Positions 9,494-22,841 of a stretch of DNA of 64,000 nt are shown here, piece by piece. Source of the DNA: Metallyticus violacea (Eukaryota > Arthropoda > Insecta > Mantodea > Metallyticidae). The position numbers were made by a program, and so were the translations under genes. Below the pieces are notes generated by a model. It was not told the origin of the DNA. It did no database searches and worked only from the letters and a program-made list of their open reading frames with translations. The stretch spans positions 42,910,001 to 42,974,000 of the forward strand of contig CM060840.1 of assembly GCA_030762175.1 (NCBI GenBank). The letters run 5' to 3'. Each line of letters opens with the position of its first letter. Position 1 is the first letter of the stretch.

Positions 9494-11273
9494 AGTAAAA
9501 ATAAAATTCCAGATCTATAATCATTTTATGTTTACCGTTGGATACTAAGCTGATTACATGTTTCATGTTATTTATGTATTTTTAGCTTCAAAGCGCATTG
9601 CAGAAATAGATTGTATTCATTATTGATATAATAAATTTAAATAAAAATTTAAAAAACATATTTTTGTCATTTTTTCATTTACTAACATATAAAAGTATTA
9701 TATTCTATTGGAAATAAAAGTGGGACTATGTGAAATACTATTATATACAATACATATATTAAGTTACACTTTGAGTTTAGCATTGTAATACAGATAATGG
9801 TGTTTGCATATATGAAACACTCATGTAACATGTATTTTAAGTATTACTATATTTAATGTATTTAAAAGCAGGATTTACCGTCATTCATGACTTTTTCTCC
9901 GTTATTATGGTTTTAAAAATCTTTATTTACTATAAAACCGTTTTAACTGTATACGTCATTAAATGTTCATAGAACTAAAGCACAGGTAATATGCATGAAG
10001 CACTAAAATAATCACCATAAATATATAGCATCATTTGGACAACTAGTGGTCCCTAAATATCCCTAAAATATCACCAAAAATGCAGAAAGTAGGCGTTAAT
10101 ATTACTTAACAAACCAGTATTGCTGTTACTCTTTTAGAAGTTTGTTTGAAAGTGTTTATGATACATTCTAATAATGAATATTTGTTTATAATTTTTATTC
10201 AAAATAATGATAATTGCTTTGAAAACAGCAAATTTTTTACCATGTACCATTTTATTACTCATATTTTTGGATGAGGGTTGGAGATATGGATTTAAATAAT
10301 ATGCCACTTAAAAGAAGTCTAATTTAATTTAATAAAGCCTCATTATAATTCAGTCTTGTCCAATATCATCATACATGCGCAAAGTCTATAATATAGATGG
10401 CAACTGCAAAATTTGTGTTTATATTTTTTCCCATTGTGTTCAAATTTCAGTTTTACCATTATTTCCCCATTGAGCTATAGCCATATCATGTTCATACAAT
10501 GATAATACCGATTAATAATTGCATTATCTTTCACACATCAATGACCTGGCAGTTAACGCATGTTCAACAAATGAAAGTGTGGCATCGTTGATCGTATTTA
10601 TTTATTTATCCACTTTACTTTTGTTTTGAAATATAGCATTTTTTGACTAAGGTGGAGGAATGAAAGTTAATGTAGATAACTAATTTTTTCTATAATTTAA
10701 ACTTTCAACGATAACGTATTTTTAAACGAATAAACTACAGGATTGGAGATACTATTTCTTATTTAAAATATATTGCTAGCTATGTTTGGGAGAGGGTTTG
10801 TATGTTGAGATATTTCGATGTTATCAAATAGAAGTAAGATATTCTTCAGTTCGAACCTAGACCAATGACAGATCAATTAATACTGCTATCAAATTATGGT
10901 TAAAAATTAAAAAAATTAGGTTTATGTACAATCGCTTAAGACCAGCATAAAACAACTTGCCACACAATGCGTGGAACTTCATTACGGTTATGATATAACC
11001 TTGAAGAAGGGCATAACTAACGGAAACAATTAATATACAATGTACATACAACGAACAAACAGAATTCACAACCATTGCTAACAACATCTGCCTCAAACTA
11101 ACTACAAGTTGCTATCTGCACATGTAATAAAGGGCTTGACACCTCATTGTATTTAAATAAATATAAGTATATTGTTCTTATGGATGAGAGCATTTGTAAC
11201 ATTAAAATATGACAAATACTTCATTTACTCAACATGTCCTGTATAGCATACACATGTAATTAATTATACTATT

Positions 11274-11275
<2 letters not shown>
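9494..11275. other. AT-rich interval, no feature recognised
   Basis: A 79-codon minus frame (10857-11096) has hydrophobic stretches but no family motif; AT-rich DNA gives such frames by chance. Confidence 0.5.

Positions 11276-11311
<36 letters not shown>
11276..11311. repeat. (TA)n microsatellite
   Basis: Uninterrupted TA dinucleotides over about 36 bp. Confidence 0.95.
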
Positions 11312-11313
<2 letters not shown>

Positions 11314-12693
11314 TAAAATAATTTATACTAATTATATTTTAGCTATGCACATGAATCCTCGGAATGCAATAAAGTTTATGTATTGTAGATTATTTTTGTT
11401 AGGTAAGGTATAGTCTTAGTTATTATTCATAATTTAATTTCTGCCACTACGCTTTTAATAAGTACCATGTAAATCCCTGCTTCATGCACTTAAGTTGAAC
11501 ATACTCAATGTTAGGAAAATAAACCTTCAATCATTTGTTTATGTGTGTCTGATATATTAATTGTTTCTAATTAACGATAACTGAAAACATTGCACTATTA
11601 ACACAGGGAGGAAATTGCTGAATCATATAACTTTATTTCTCTCATTTACGAGTATTAACAAATGACTTAATTTTTCAAGTTTTGCACCTTTTGACATGGG
11701 AAAAATAGTACATATCCAGATGTGTTTGTAGCGCATTCAATTGAAAGAGTAGAGCGATATATAAAGACACTTTAAAGCCATTAAGCATGGACTTGAATCA
11801 ACTTTTTTATTAATATAGCTCAAACCATTTTTCATCTTACAAAAGCTGACATCATCATAAATGGGCAGCGCATGCACTAAAGGACTTCTGAGGTTGTCCC
11901 ATAACGAACCAGATTTTATTAGCGCAAACCCAAAACATGTACTGACTCATTCGATTTCTCCCCTTCAGTCATGAAAAAGAAGAGAGTATTGCTATCAGAA
12001 TCCCAAAATAGATGTGATTCATCTAAGGTCTAGTGCCAATAAAAATTCAGCGCAAGAGAAGCACCGCAACCAGAAGGATTTATTGGAATGCCATGATATA
12101 TTGCTTGCTGCTCTCAAAGCTACAACCCCACCTCCCCTCGGGACGATATTACTGCACATGACTGCCCACTTGTGGGCCATCACATTTCATGACGTCACAA
12201 TATCTGTTGCAATATGATTGCCCCTACCGCGTATACTCATCTACAACCTGCATAAAACTAAAAAAGTATGCATTATGCTTCGATTCCTCCTTTTTCAGCT
12301 TCCTCTTTCATTGAATGAGAAAAGGTTCTGCAGAATAGACAATGGTTGTTGTTTACGACTCTGTGACTACTATAGAAGAAGCCATGCCTGCTTACAAATA
12401 GTCAGCTTGAATAATTTGAGGTATAGTGGATACTCGTAACTTTTCTCTGTAGCAAACGTGAGCACTGAAGCGAAGGCAAGAACTTCTCTTACATAAAATA
12501 TGTAATATACTCACTAAAGCACTTGTGTAGTTACTAGAAGTTTCCTGCTGTTATGTGGTTATCAAAATAGAGTTTCACAAGTGATGTTGGTTGACATTTT
12601 AATTATGTAGTTCATGAAGTTTAGAAATGTTTGTGTTCTTTAAATATTTTAAATTTTAAATACATTAACGAAAGTAGAACGCAAAAGATTGGC
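11312..12693. other. Interval without recognised feature
   Basis: Unique-looking DNA. Two adjacent plus-strand frames (12014-12217 and 12218-12439) show no motif. Confidence 0.45.
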
Positions 12694-12739
<46 letters not shown>

Positions 12740-12795
12740 TTATTTTTATTATTATTATTATTACTATTATTTATTGTTGTTGTCATTATTATTAC
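12694..12795. repeat. (ATT)n microsatellite
   Basis: About 100 bp of ATT repeats with TTG and TTTATT interruptions. Confidence 0.95.
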
Positions 12796-14076
12796 ATCTT
12801 AAATTAACATTAATCCTTTTACAGACCTATGTCATAGATACTATTTCAGATATGAAAAACATTTAATAAAATTATTCAGTAGCACTTACAACTACAAAAT
12901 TTAAAAATAGCGTTGTACGTATAATTTCCTAAAATCCACTATTTAAGAAAGTGTTTGAACTGTTTTGGGAATTTCGTAACACTTATACATATATAAATGA
13001 AAAATAATGTAACACTACTAACAATGTAAAAGAGAAGAATAATTAGAAAAGCATAAAAGGATAATACATTGAGAAAAAGTCACAGATTAGTAATCACTAT
13101 ATTTCCAACTGCTTGAGTTTTTCTCTGCCAAGAAGACAAGTTCTTAGTATTTTTTCCTTTTTTGCTTTTCTAGTTATTGTAATTTATATATATATATATA
13201 TATATGTATCTTATGTATCTTTACTTGTAGAATACGAAACATATGAAATGTCTTTGCATAAATGAACCTAATTATTTTATATTCATATATGTAATTGTAT
13301 TTGGATATTTATAAAAACCAGAATGTGCATTCTGTTTGTATCCTTTTTTAAATATTGAAAATGCTAAAATCCTTTGGTTAATCTAAATTTAATTTTTTTC
13401 ATGCACTCTTTAGAATCAGATAAAAAAAATGCTACTCTTCTCTTTCCCCTTGACATACGAAAAATCAAAGTTTTGCTCCCCCCCATCATTCTGGACCAAA
13501 TTGCAGATTTGCTCTTTAAAGCAATGCGGATTACAGCACATCCCTGATTTCATCCCCTAAGAGAGTGGGCAGGCATTGAAAGGAATGGGAAACCCCCGCA
13601 TTCTATTCTCTGAATTTTCATTCCCTTGTCAGACATGCTACAAAGATCTATGGATTGCATTTTCTACCATTTTTATAACTGATTAATGTTTATGTATGTA
13701 TTGTTTTGTCACCAATTGATAGATTTTAGTAAAAATAACAGAAAAATTTAAATTAGATGTGCTGAAGGATCTTTGAGGCGTTTTGTTTTAAGCGTTAAAT
13801 AAAGAAACTTAGATAAATATAACGGCGTCTATTTTTTTCTTTTCTTTTTAGTTAATCTTCTATTTAGCAGAGGAAGATACTGCTAAAATAATTTAACCTT
13901 TACTTATTAGATGGTTTAGCAATTCACAATGGTTGTTCTCACACTCTTCCATCTGTGAAACAAGCCAAAGTAACAGTAAAAGGGCATTGCAAAGAAGATG
14001 TTAACTCCATTTTTAATGAAAAAAGCAGATTCTGAAAGAGAAATGAGCAGTTCTAATGAAGATTTTTCAACTAGTG
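12796..14076. other. AT-rich interval, no feature recognised
   Basis: Contains a short (TA)n tract at 13185-13205 and a C run near 13481. Nothing else was recognised up to the hAT element end. Confidence 0.45.
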
Positions 14077-14673
14077 CAGGGGTTCTCAACCTATAGTACA
14101 CATACCATTGATGGTACGTGAGTTAAAATTTAGCAAATAAGATAAATTAACATTTGTTTTACAAACAAATATTTGACAGTTCTACTATCACTACATGTAA
14201 ACAATAAATTTTACTTTATCATAAAGACTTTTGTGTGATACTGTACAAATATAATATGAAAGTTCAATTTAAATCCTGCGACAGTCAATGAGTGCAACCC
14301 CAATATATTTGATCAGACAAAAATGGGATACATTTTGTCGTTTGTTTAGTTGGGAGATGCATTTACAGTTAAGAAAACAGTGGAGTTGCATTGTTATTAT
14401 TAAATGAAAGTTTTCATTTGTTATATATAGTTTGTGTCAGATTCAGAAGAAATAAACCAGAACATGGATAAGTGATTAATTAATGGACTGTGCTCGAAAA
14501 GCTCAAAAGGAGAAATGAGTGTAAGCGGGGTAAATAATTCCACACTGCCAGAAGTCACTGCTTCTAATGAAAAGCATTCAACAAAGAGCAACATTATGCA
14601 AGAAAGCAACAAAAAGCTCGTACACGAGCACTACTTAACTACAATATATTGTACCTATCACATTATTTGACCC

Positions 14674-14706
14674 CCACGGGTGCCCGAGGTCGTTGAGGCG
14701 CGGGAG
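14674..14706 (+). mobile_element. SINE family B, 5'-head fragment
   Basis: Matches the first 33 bp of family B (CCACGGGTG, CCCGAGGTCGTTGAGGC) and then stops abruptly in the hAT interior. Confidence 0.7.
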
Positions 14707-14916
14707 AAACAACAAAGGAAGAATTCTTGTATTATGAATCACTGCCTGTTCAAATAACCCCAAAGGAAATACTTTAAAAATTAGACGAATTTATGAAAAT
14801 TAATATGTGTTGGTGTTTGGTGTGATGGAGCAAGTGCAATGACTGCGAAACAGTGGGTGTAAGATTAAAGAAGTGGCCCCAGAAGCAAAAGTTGTACGTT
14901 GTAGCATTCATCAGGA

Positions 14917-15000
14917 GAATGAATGAATGAACGAATGAATGAATGAACGAATGAATGAATGAATGAATGAATGAATGAATGAATGAATGAATGAATGAAT
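14917..15000. repeat. (GAAT)n microsatellite
   Basis: About twenty GAAT/GAAC units lie inside the hAT transposase, directly after the IHQE block. Confidence 0.95.
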
Positions 15001-15133
15001 ACATTTATTCAAATTAACATATCGTATTAACTTTGCAACGTTCGCACGCGTTCAGCTTTCATAGTACACAAAAAAGTATATTACTTAAATAAATCAGTAT
15101 ATAAGTCATACCTCCATTGCTAAACGTAGTTAA

Positions 15134-15220
15134 AATAATAATGATAATAACAACATTCATAGTAATGGAAATAATAATAATAATAATAATAATAACAATA
15201 ATAATAATAATAATATCAAT
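15134..15220. repeat. (AAT)n microsatellite
   Basis: AAT repeats with interruptions, inside the hAT element. Confidence 0.9.
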
Positions 15221-16487
15221 ATTAGCTTAACACAAAGAGCGTATTGCTCTAAAGACAGCTTTAAATGAAAGTATGAAAGTTGTCAACTGCATTAAATCCT
15301 GAGTTATGAATTTGCAATTATTTTCCATTTTGTTCAATGAAATGAGTGGCTGAACATGTTTATCTTTTACTTCACACTGAAGTTAGGTGGTTGTTGAGGG
15401 AAATGTATTGAGTCATCTGTTTGAACTTTGTTCAGAAGTGCAGATTTTTCTCTCCGACTCATCCTCAGACTTATGATAAACTGTGGCTTGCCCGCTTGGT
15501 TTACTTGGCAGATGCATTTTGCCGCCTCAACAAGCTGAAGTTTGCAGGGTGCGCTTACTTCCATATTATTTATTCAGAATAAAAAATGAAGAAAAAACTA
15601 AGCTTCTCGATAACAGAAATCAATATTGGAAACACACCTGCCTTTCGTGGTTAGATGCTTTCTTATGTGAAAACAAAATTCGTCTTTATTGTGAACTAGC
15701 AGTGAACACCTTGGAAGTCTCATCTCAGATTTCAATGCATACTTCCCCGAAACCCTGGATTAGAAACTATTGCTAAAATCTTACTAGAAACCTTAACTCC
15801 TTCCTTGAGCTATCACGTGATGCAAGTCTCAGTCAAATGATCAGGAAGATGAATTTAACAGATTTCTGGCTGGAAAGAAAAAAGGAAAATTCCAATGTAT
15901 TCAAAAAAGCAGTAAAAATTTTGTGAGCTTTGTGATTATTTACCTTTGTGATTGGGGATTTTCTTCCCCAGTTTATATATACAAAAGCAAGTACAGAAAT
16001 GGGTTGAATGTTGATGCCTATTTAAGATTAAAATTAAGTTAGTTGAAACCAAACATTAAAGAACTGTGTGTAGTTAAACTACACAGCCTTCGCATTAAAA
16101 CAAAAAAGTATAGTCAGAAATTAGTTAAATTTATAAAGTTTATATACTAATTGTAATCTGAGTACTGGAGACCAGTATCAGAAATATATGTTTGTCGTTT
16201 GTTTATACATTCATTCGCAATATTTTATTCTTAACTATATTCATTTTAAGACATTTCACAAAGCAATCCATTAAATAAGAATAGATTGAACAAAATTGTC
16301 TTCAATAAATAATTATAAATACTACATAAATAATAAATAAATCACTAGTATTGTTATAAATGTAAATAAATGCTTAGTTTGACCTTGTAACAAAATTACG
16401 AATTTATCTGGAAAATTTGCTTTCTGGTACATCTCATATCCTGTATTGAATGTAAGGTACGTCACTAGAAAAGGTTAAGAAACCCTG

Positions 16488-18734
16488 ATCTTGAAACCAG
16501 TTTATTTTTCCTTTGATGAATATTCATCAAAAAGGAATATGGTAGCATCCAAGAAAGTAACGATATTTTTAACAGTAACATCATTGAACCTTAAGTTCGT
16601 ATCTGTATTGATAGAAAATAAAAAATATAATAAACTTATTTTATGCAATTGTCGAAGCAATTATAGCGTTTTATTAAACACTTTTATTAACAGTAATTAA
16701 TTAATTATTACAGGTAATAACTACTTACTATATGGATTTATGTAAATCAACATTAATGTGGCTTTGGTCTTTCTCATTTTCAATCTTTTGATTGAATTTG
16801 GATGCAGTTGCATGTAAGTGTCTCCAGAGGTATCACAAATGTAAATGTCGTAGAAATTCTGAGAGAGATTGTATAATAAAACAGAAAAACTCTTGCTGCC
16901 AAAAATCTTGGTACTGGATGTAAAAGTAATGTTGGGCCAAAATTCATGAATACGATCAAGTACTGCATCTCTTTTGGGATCTAGGCGACTTCAACAAGTC
17001 GAATTTAAAGAGTTCACACTTTTCAGATAAATATTCCAAAGAATGATGTTGGATCTCAGTTCTGATTTTCAGGAGTGACAGCTTTTAGATCTGACGAAGA
17101 GAACCCATCACAGTTAAAAGTTAAATACCATCAAATTGATGTTGAAAACTTCAAATCCATAAATGGCAGCTGAAAAGGAGGGAACATCAGGAGTCTAGTT
17201 CATTCCATTTATAATTCCTATTAAAATAAAGTAATAACTTTGTCAATTAATGATTACATAAACGCCTTTTAGAATTAAATTATGCGTTGGTTTTGAAACA
17301 CCAATACATAGATACCCAAATTTGCGTTTTATAAGTATTAGTAGAAAACCAGTTTAATCGTTAATGTTTGTCTTTAGTTTATTTTTAAACTGTTAATAAA
17401 TTGATTTAATGTTTGCAATAAACCAGAAAAACAGGCCCGTGTCTGCCGTGCTTTTTCTCCCTGCTCTGAAGTAATTTTTGTACATGTGGAGTAGAAGAAC
17501 ATTCAGAATTTTCCTAAGCATAAAATCTAAAGGAATGAAAAGCAAAATCGTGTTATTGTGAAATTCCTCGAAGTTTCCCTCGTTCAAGGAAGAACCTTAT
17601 TCCCAGATGGTCTGTATCTCACGATTATTTTGGACAGTCCTTTCTCATTTTCTTTCACATCTGCATCTGTAGTGAAAGTATAAGTTTTTTTTTTTCCATT
17701 TTCTTTTTAAAGCTTCTTCATTATGCCTCATCTATTATGAAATAATGCCCCATGCTCTCTAAAAATATTTAAAACCAACATTAATATTTTAAAATCACAA
17801 ATATGAATGAATTTATTTCTCATATATCAATATATAAAATATTATAATAAAATAAACACAAAAACAAATTAAAATTAAAATATAGCAAATAAAATCAGTG
17901 CCTTAGGTAATTCCAGAAGACAACAATGTCAATCAATTTTTGATAAACAAACATGTAATTTGTACATTTTTATAACATTATGATATATTACAATATTTTA
18001 ATTCTTAATACTTCAATCCAAATATTCCAATTTGATTAACTCAGTCCCCTAGTCCCCGATTAAATGACAGATAAATAAATGCTCTGACTTTGATGAAAAT
18101 AATTATCTGTAAAACATCTACAACAAAACCCTCTACATCAACTTAGGGTGGAAAACGCTAATAAAATGTAATAAGTATTAAAAAGTCATTCTAATTATCT
18201 TCTTTCTTCCAAGGTATAAGACGCTCGAGGTGTTCCAGCCTAAATAGCTTTTTAATTGTCGACTTTAAGTCTATCTTGTCCTAGGATTAGGTGAGACGAG
18301 GAGGATTTCAGACACACGGAAGCCCAACGAGGGTCTTTAGTATTCTTCAAAACTTCCGGGAGAAAAGGATAAAGTTAGAGCGGCCAGGTTTATAGGGCAA
18401 CAGATACTTTCAGTTTGAATTTGTTATATTATTGTTTGTGTGTTATTATTTTTGTTCTATTTTGGAAAGAGTTGTTATAGAATAAAAGTTTTCAATAATA
18501 AACCTTATTTCCAGTCTAATAAAACAAAAACGCTTAAATGCAAATTGACTCCTACAAATATGATTAAGAACTGACTTTTAAATATATATTTTTTTTTATT
18601 CTTTTCACTCGTTTAACGTGTTACTACCTTTCTCATATTTTATTATGTGCTTTAGCGCTTTGGTTGATACCGTCACAAAAAAATTAAAAACAAAGTAGGA
18701 ATCAATCTACCCTTATAAAAATGAAATAATTTAA
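16488..18734. other. AT-rich interval, no feature recognised
   Basis: No coding similarity was recognised on either strand. A slightly GC-richer patch at 18200-18400 has no open frame or motif that can be named. Confidence 0.45.
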
Positions 18735-18949
18735 ACGGATACAAGCGGGATCTCTATCGTTCCCAGATTCCTTTCGATTTGTTACAATCCCGACGGAGGT
18801 CTCCTCCAAGGGGTTCGAGCCCCTCAGAAGAGTTGCTGCTACATCAGACGCCAGGGTAATTTTTCCAACAAGCAATTTGCAGCACTGCTCACTGCACACC
18901 AAGTCACCTGGTCTTGCAAATCTGAACAAGAAAATGAAATGAGAGGAAA

Positions 18950-18980
<31 letters not shown>

Positions 18981-19180
18981 AAGAAAAAAAAAAGAAAGAA
19001 GGAAGGAAGGAAGGAAGGAAGGAAGGAAGGAAGGAAGGAAAGAAATTCGTGAAATACAAATAACCATCAAAGCATTCACCTTTGTGATTAGGAAATATCC
19101 AAGGTCAGGATGGCCGGGCCGGATTTGAACCCGGAATCCCCCGAATACGAGTTCAAAATGCTATCGCCTTAGCCACATAC
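18735..19180 (-). mobile_element. SINE family C copy with expanded purine tract
   Basis: Read on the minus strand from 19180, a tRNA-like head contains GACTCGTATTCGGGG and box B GGTTCAAATCC, then GGCCATCCTGACCTT as in the other copies. The body includes TTGCAAATTGCTTG-like and CCCTGGCGTCTG blocks shared with the 56.4-kb copy, and CTCTTCTGAGGGGCTCGAA shared with the 23.3-kb copy. An A-rich and GGAA-rich tract (18951-19044) has expanded inside it. The usual 3' motif is lost. Confidence 0.75.
18951..19044. repeat. Poly(A) plus (GGAA)n purine tract
   Basis: A run of A followed by GAAA and then GGAA units, inside the SINE-C copy. It produces a spurious 125-codon minus-strand open frame. Confidence 0.95.
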
Positions 19181-19185
19181 TAGGT

Positions 19186-19787
19186 CTATACCCCTTAATT
19201 TATAATTTAGGACATTTTTGGAATTCTGTTTATTTCATTCTTTGAATGTAATTCTTTGTAGTTCTGTTAGTGTTGATCTGTTTTTTTTTTCGTTAAAAAT
19301 ACAATTAATTTATTTATTTAGACAATTTTATTCAGTCCTTAGCAGAGTTTACAAATTGGATGTAACCAATATCTTCTTTTCAATATTCATTAATAGGATC
19401 CACATTGAAAGAATGTACTTTTTAAAACTTGTGTTCTGGTGTTTGTTTCATAATTTACACAGCAGTTTTTATAAATTAATTCAAATTTGCTTTCTCAGTC
19501 AGTAAAATTGTTTTATTTTTGGCTGTTTACAGTGTTCTGGGGAACTTTTTCGGTATATTCTGTATTTTCTGTAAAATCTGCATTTACATCAGGAATTTTG
19601 TATTGCAAGAACAGTATCTTCCAATTTCTCAACAAGCTTTTAGATTAAAGACAGATAATTATGCGCCAAAGATTCAAGAGCGCACAAATTAGGATCTTCT
19701 AAAAATGACCATATTAAGTTCGAGAGGCAAGCTCATTGTTTTGAAATACAAGTTTATTAATCATATAGTTCAGTCTATGGAGCTTGC

Positions 19788-19818
<31 letters not shown>

Positions 19819-20394
19819 GCACTGAGAAATTGATGGTAAACAAATAAAAGGAAATGCAACCAAGAGTAATTAACCTAAATTCAGATTTTTTGTAAAATAT
19901 AAATAAATTAAATGAAATTATTATGCCTGATGCTATTCCAAGGCTACACACAATCTTAGAAAGTTCTTGATTCTGAATTATCATCTTAATATTTTAAAAT
20001 AATTATTGATATTGTAGAACCTTTTAGAAAGGCTTTGTAAAGACTAGCAACGCGTCTTTATACATTCTTTTTACTAAGCATAGATGTTAGTTAGCTTTAG
20101 GTTTAAAATGTGACTAACATTTTATGCATCTTCAGAATGAAATATAGTTCCTGGTTTTATTTCAGATTTATTTTACTTGTCTTTAATTTTTCACTGACTA
20201 TTTTGATGACTCTTAATTTCAGAAATGATGTTATTCAAACATTGTATGACGTACTATTTGTTACCTCACTTTAGATCCTCGTTTATTTTAATTCTTCTTT
20301 CTTTTAATTCTTTTCCTTTCCTGCATTGTTCGATATTCATTCTAAATGTTCTTTTATATATATAACAACACTTACAAATTTATTTTATATTCCA
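19186..20394. other. AT-rich interval, with a T homopolymer
   Basis: A 28-bp T run at 19791-19818 could mark the tail of a minus-strand retroposon, but the adjacent sequence matches nothing else here. No gene was seen. Confidence 0.4.
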
Positions 20395-20445
20395 ATTATT
20401 ATTATTATTATTATCATCATCATCATCATCATCATCATTATCATT
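20395..20445. repeat. (ATT)n(ATC)n microsatellite
   Basis: ATT units followed by ATC units. Confidence 0.95.
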
Positions 20446-22747
20446 TTTTACGTTAAACGCACTTTTTCTGGAATTAATAAGCGATCGATTTATATTGAGA
20501 TTAAACTATTCAAATTAAATTGAATTCATTTTTTACAATGTTGATATAATTACAAATGCGATTTGAAATGGAATCTATTCAAAGACCAAAACACTAGACT
20601 TAAGTAAGTGCGTTTTGCCACACGTCAGTTTTTGATTTCCTTGGTTATAGCAAATCAGTCATTCCGGAATTCTCATTATAATGACAGAGAGCTTGCGGAA
20701 TTAAAAGAACATGAAAAAGGCATGCGTCTGAAAAGCACTCTGATTTGGGGTATGGTTTAAATGTATCTGGAATGTATTTTTGACAGTAAAACTTAGAGCA
20801 GAGGATATATACTTCATTGTTAAAGTGTTTGTTGTATGTTATTTTCTACCTTCAATAACATACTTTCAAGTAATTTCTGTAAAATGATAAGAGTTATATC
20901 AAAAGTAAAAATTATTATTATAATAATAACAATAAAGCAATTTATTTCAATATACAACAAATTAACGCTGTCCTAAAGGCAAACTAATTAATATAAAGAA
21001 TTTATGGAAACAATGAAAAATAAAGGGGATGCGATAAGTTTTAATATGAGAAAAAAAAACAACGTGTTTTATAGCAGTTATACCAGAATTTCTGAGGTAA
21101 TACTCTGATGTTGGACATTGCGTGAAGAAGCTGCTAGCCTCTAGCATGTTATGGTAGGTTATCAAAGATAGTAGAAAAGGAGAGTTTATGGCAGATACAA
21201 ACTAGACAGAAATAAACATTGCTTAAGGTAGGAATAAACGGCAAAGGAAAGAGTTTATGGAAGTTCCCACTGTGAACCACATTCGCAATAAATGCAAATG
21301 TACTACCTTTCAAAGACCAGAACCACCGCAGGCAAGAGCAGTTAGCAGTATTGTTTCTTGTTAGTCATTTATGAGTTCCAGGCTGCCAACTGTCTCTAAC
21401 TGAGGAAAGACAGAATCTAAGTAATGAAAAGGATTATTCTGAGGTAGCTGTTTTATCAATCTGTCTTCATAAATACAAAACAAACAAACTACATTTATTT
21501 AAAAGGATCTTATATTGAAATTAGTACAATTCAGAATGTATCAGTTCGATAAAAGTTGGATTAAAAAAAAACTCTATCATTTAGTTATCGATATAAGCAA
21601 CGAATACAATTTCAGGAAAGTACAGCAACTGTTAATATCGTGTTAACATAGTTTAAATATGCTAAACAATAAGATTTTACAACATAATGGTTACCATATT
21701 TTTGGCTCATGAAACACGAACTGTTTCTAGTACGCACTAAAGCAGAATAAAATAATTGTAAAATACAAAAATACAAAATTACGCAAGAAAAGAATGTAAA
21801 GTATTTAAGTACAAAAACATTATCAAAATTGGATACGATATGCTAACAATATCAGCTTACTGGTACCAACCTTAGAACTGTGGAGCGTAGACAGAAAAAT
21901 AGATCTGAGGGTTGAAAAGGGTAATCTTTGATCAGTGGAAGAAGATACGAAATAAATTAGGGAAAGGAGAAAACTTGTGATGTTGCTGTGCAAGACCGAA
22001 ACTCATCACCCAAAGTGATCTTGCAGTGAAATTTTAGCTCGGTACAATCCCAGAGCACATACTAATACTCTGTCATTGGACCGTGGGGAATCACATTCCA
22101 ATTAACCTTTCAATTGACTCCTCTGTCATCTGAGGGCGATTACGATTAAGATATTTGTATGACTACAAAGTTAGAGCGATTCCTGTTTCCTGTTCTTAAT
22201 TAACTTCTCTGTCTGGAAATGTAGTAAGCTCATTGCTTACAATCCTTTCTTAGTAATGGCCATGAGAGTTATTTGAAAAGCTCTCAGAAAGAAACACAAA
22301 ATAAGGGAACTCTTTTGAATTATTATTATTTCTCGATATGTTCCCCTTAACAGAAAATCAAATTGCTAATAGGCCCGATATTGGATTGATCTGGAATGTG
22401 AGTAGTCCATTGACGAGATGATGGTGCTCTATACTGAGACCTTACAGTAGTACTGCAAAAGAAGCCTTACACATGGGATTGAAATTATTTGTTCACACTG
22501 GTGTATCAAGTGTAAATTATGATATTGTGTTATATTCATACACTCGAAAAGGTACCATTAAACTTGGAGGAGAAAAAAAATGGCATAAAAGAATAAGTTG
22601 TGATTCTTTTCTTGTAAATGTAAACACAGGAAGGCCACATTAGGTAGAGATACTTTAATTGGTAATTAAATAAAATCATAAATGCAGTTGATGCAAAAAA
22701 CGTAGTTATTCCATCCCTGCGAAAATATTCAGAAGCAGTTTAAGGAA

Positions 22748-22748
<1 letters not shown>
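20446..22748. other. Interval without recognised feature
   Basis: Unique-looking DNA, mildly richer in GC at 21850-22250. No open frame with a motif was seen. Confidence 0.45.
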
Positions 22749-22797
<49 letters not shown>

Positions 22798-22841
22798 AAA
22801 TAATAATAGTAGTAGTAGTAGTTATAGTAGTAGTAGTAGTA
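22749..22841. repeat. (AAT)n(AGT)n compound microsatellite
   Basis: AAT units give way at about 22805 to AGT units. Confidence 0.95.

Larger units (their letters stand above)
14440..16090 (+). pseudogene. hAT transposase fossil, ZBED5-like
   Basis: Blocks in order are: GVWCDGASAMTAKQ (near 14815), the conserved D-G-A-x-A-M-T with the first catalytic Asp region; KIKEVAPEAKVVRCSIHQE, the block before the Cys-x-x-His motif; SFTSH and GNVLSHLFEL (15360-15430), matching T-x-V-R-W-L-S-R-G-x-V-L-x-R-L-F-E-L; LPYYLFRIKNEEKTKLLDN; then YLCDWGFSSPVYIYKSKYRN and GLNVDAYLRLKL (near 15940-16040), the C-terminal dimerisation domain. The order and content match ZBED5-type domesticated or mobile hAT transposases. 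Stops, frameshifts and three insertions show that it is inactive. An N-terminal MDKW-like start lies near 14464. Confidence 0.85.
14077..16487 (+). mobile_element. hAT-superfamily DNA transposon, ZBED5-like, full-length but decayed
   Basis: The left end at 14077 begins CAGGGGTTCTCAACCTATAG, the typical start of hAT elements. The right end at 16487, read on the minus strand, begins CAGGGTTTCTTAACC. The two terminal inverted repeats match at most of the first 16 positions and both run on to a GGTACG or CGTACC motif. The 2.4-kb interior holds hAT transposase remnants in the plus orientation plus later insertions: a SINE-B head at 14674, a (GAAT)n tract at 14917 and an AAT tract at 15134. No convincing 8-bp target duplication is left at the edges, so the exact boundary is uncertain by a few bases. 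Confidence 0.85.

Noticed and set aside
10857..11096. 79-codon hydrophobic minus-strand frame as a chemoreceptor exon
   Set aside because: There is no conserved receptor motif or clear splice sites, and AT-rich DNA on this strand gives hydrophobic codons by default.
18702..19079. 125-codon minus-strand open frame
   Set aside because: It runs through a purine microsatellite and the body of a SINE-C copy, with a low-complexity Ser/Phe/Leu product.
19110..19180. tRNA-Thr-like gene on the minus strand
   Set aside because: It is the head of a SINE-C copy, and the same head-body junction occurs in other copies.
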